NCBI GenBank assembly: GCA_030606635.1
Contig: JAUWGA010000036.1
Location: 1-12,010, forward strand
DNA: 12,010 nucleotides
Reading direction: 5' to 3'
Source: Methanosarcinales archaeon
Lineage (GTDB): Archaea; Halobacteriota; Methanosarcinia; Methanosarcinales; Methanogasteraceae
Part shown: in pieces, positions 11,964 to 12,010 of the stretch
Position numbering within the stretch: position 1 is the first letter of the stretch
How the letters are laid out: each line of letters opens with the position of its first letter
Translations under genes and position numbers: made by a program
The notes under the pieces: generated by a model
Told to the model about the DNA's origin: nothing
The model's input: the letters and a program-made list of their open reading frames with translations, nothing else
The model's database searches: none

Positions 11964-12010
11964 TTTCGAGCGATATTTCGATTCCACAGTAGCGCAATAT
12001 GAGTTTAAGC

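Noticed and set aside
11884..12010. Open minus-strand frame entering from the right window edge (ending HRFRSEWWA)
   Set aside because: Only 41 codons are visible, no family is recognisable, and it crosses the probable promoter and RBS of the MazF-like gene. It may be the end of a real gene, but this cannot be supported here.

Overview
The window reads as chromosomal DNA of a euryarchaeon, most likely from a methanogen or methane-metabolising lineage. It carries an archaeal fibrillarin, a short archaeal-type tyrosyl-tRNA synthetase, archaeal SRP54, the archaea-only RecJ-like protein with DnaJ-type zinc fingers (COG1107 type), and repeated archaeal TATA boxes, several of them spaced so that the mRNA would be leaderless. 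A stand-alone precorrin-2 dehydrogenase fits siroheme or coenzyme F430 synthesis. The exact genus cannot be read from the sequence.

Layout. 1-531: C-terminal end of a membrane-anchored CARDB surface protein, followed by a clear terminator. 691-1839 (+): class V aminotransferase. 1808-3477 (-): tyrS-flpA, a translationally coupled pair whose last gene overlaps the aminotransferase tail to tail. 3569-3596: a tandemly duplicated promoter element for tyrS. 3582-4233 (+): a start-less membrane-peptide ORF, then a RelB/RelE-like toxin-antitoxin pair. 4309-6411 (+): the RecJ-like DHH phosphoesterase. 6412-7660: an accessory interval (see next paragraph). 7631-8938 (-): srp54. 9055-9684 (+): response regulator. 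9728-10105 (+): thioredoxin. 10106-11362 (-): precorrin-2 dehydrogenase and a membrane-anchored TPR protein in one operon. 11407-11588: repeats and a terminator-like hairpin. 11589-11873 (-): an N-terminally shortened MazF/PemK toxin.

The most striking structure is at 6549-7660. The last 30 bp of srp54, including its stop codon, are repeated exactly about 1.08 kb downstream. Beyond that exact block the distal copy still encodes the SRP54 tail (MRGGRFDI against LRGGRFNV), but all eight codons differ, mostly at synonymous sites. So a foreign srp54 3' end abuts a block identical to the resident gene. This is what an integrative element using the srp54 3' end as attachment site would leave. The only gene between the repeats is a 292-residue protein with an N-terminal nucleoside-deoxyribosyltransferase/TIR-like fold signature (FVIMPF ... 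ADLT ... NVYWELG), a domain type used as a nucleotide-targeting effector in prokaryotic conflict systems. It has its own promoter and start signal. I read it as a candidate one-gene defence cassette at a so far unnamed hotspot. No integrase is visible.

Otherwise the window mixes housekeeping information-processing genes with small mobile or conflict modules (RelBE, MazF, the srp54 cassette) placed in the gaps between them. No rRNA, tRNA, CRISPR array or complete insertion sequence was found, and no gene-free stretch exceeds 300 bases.
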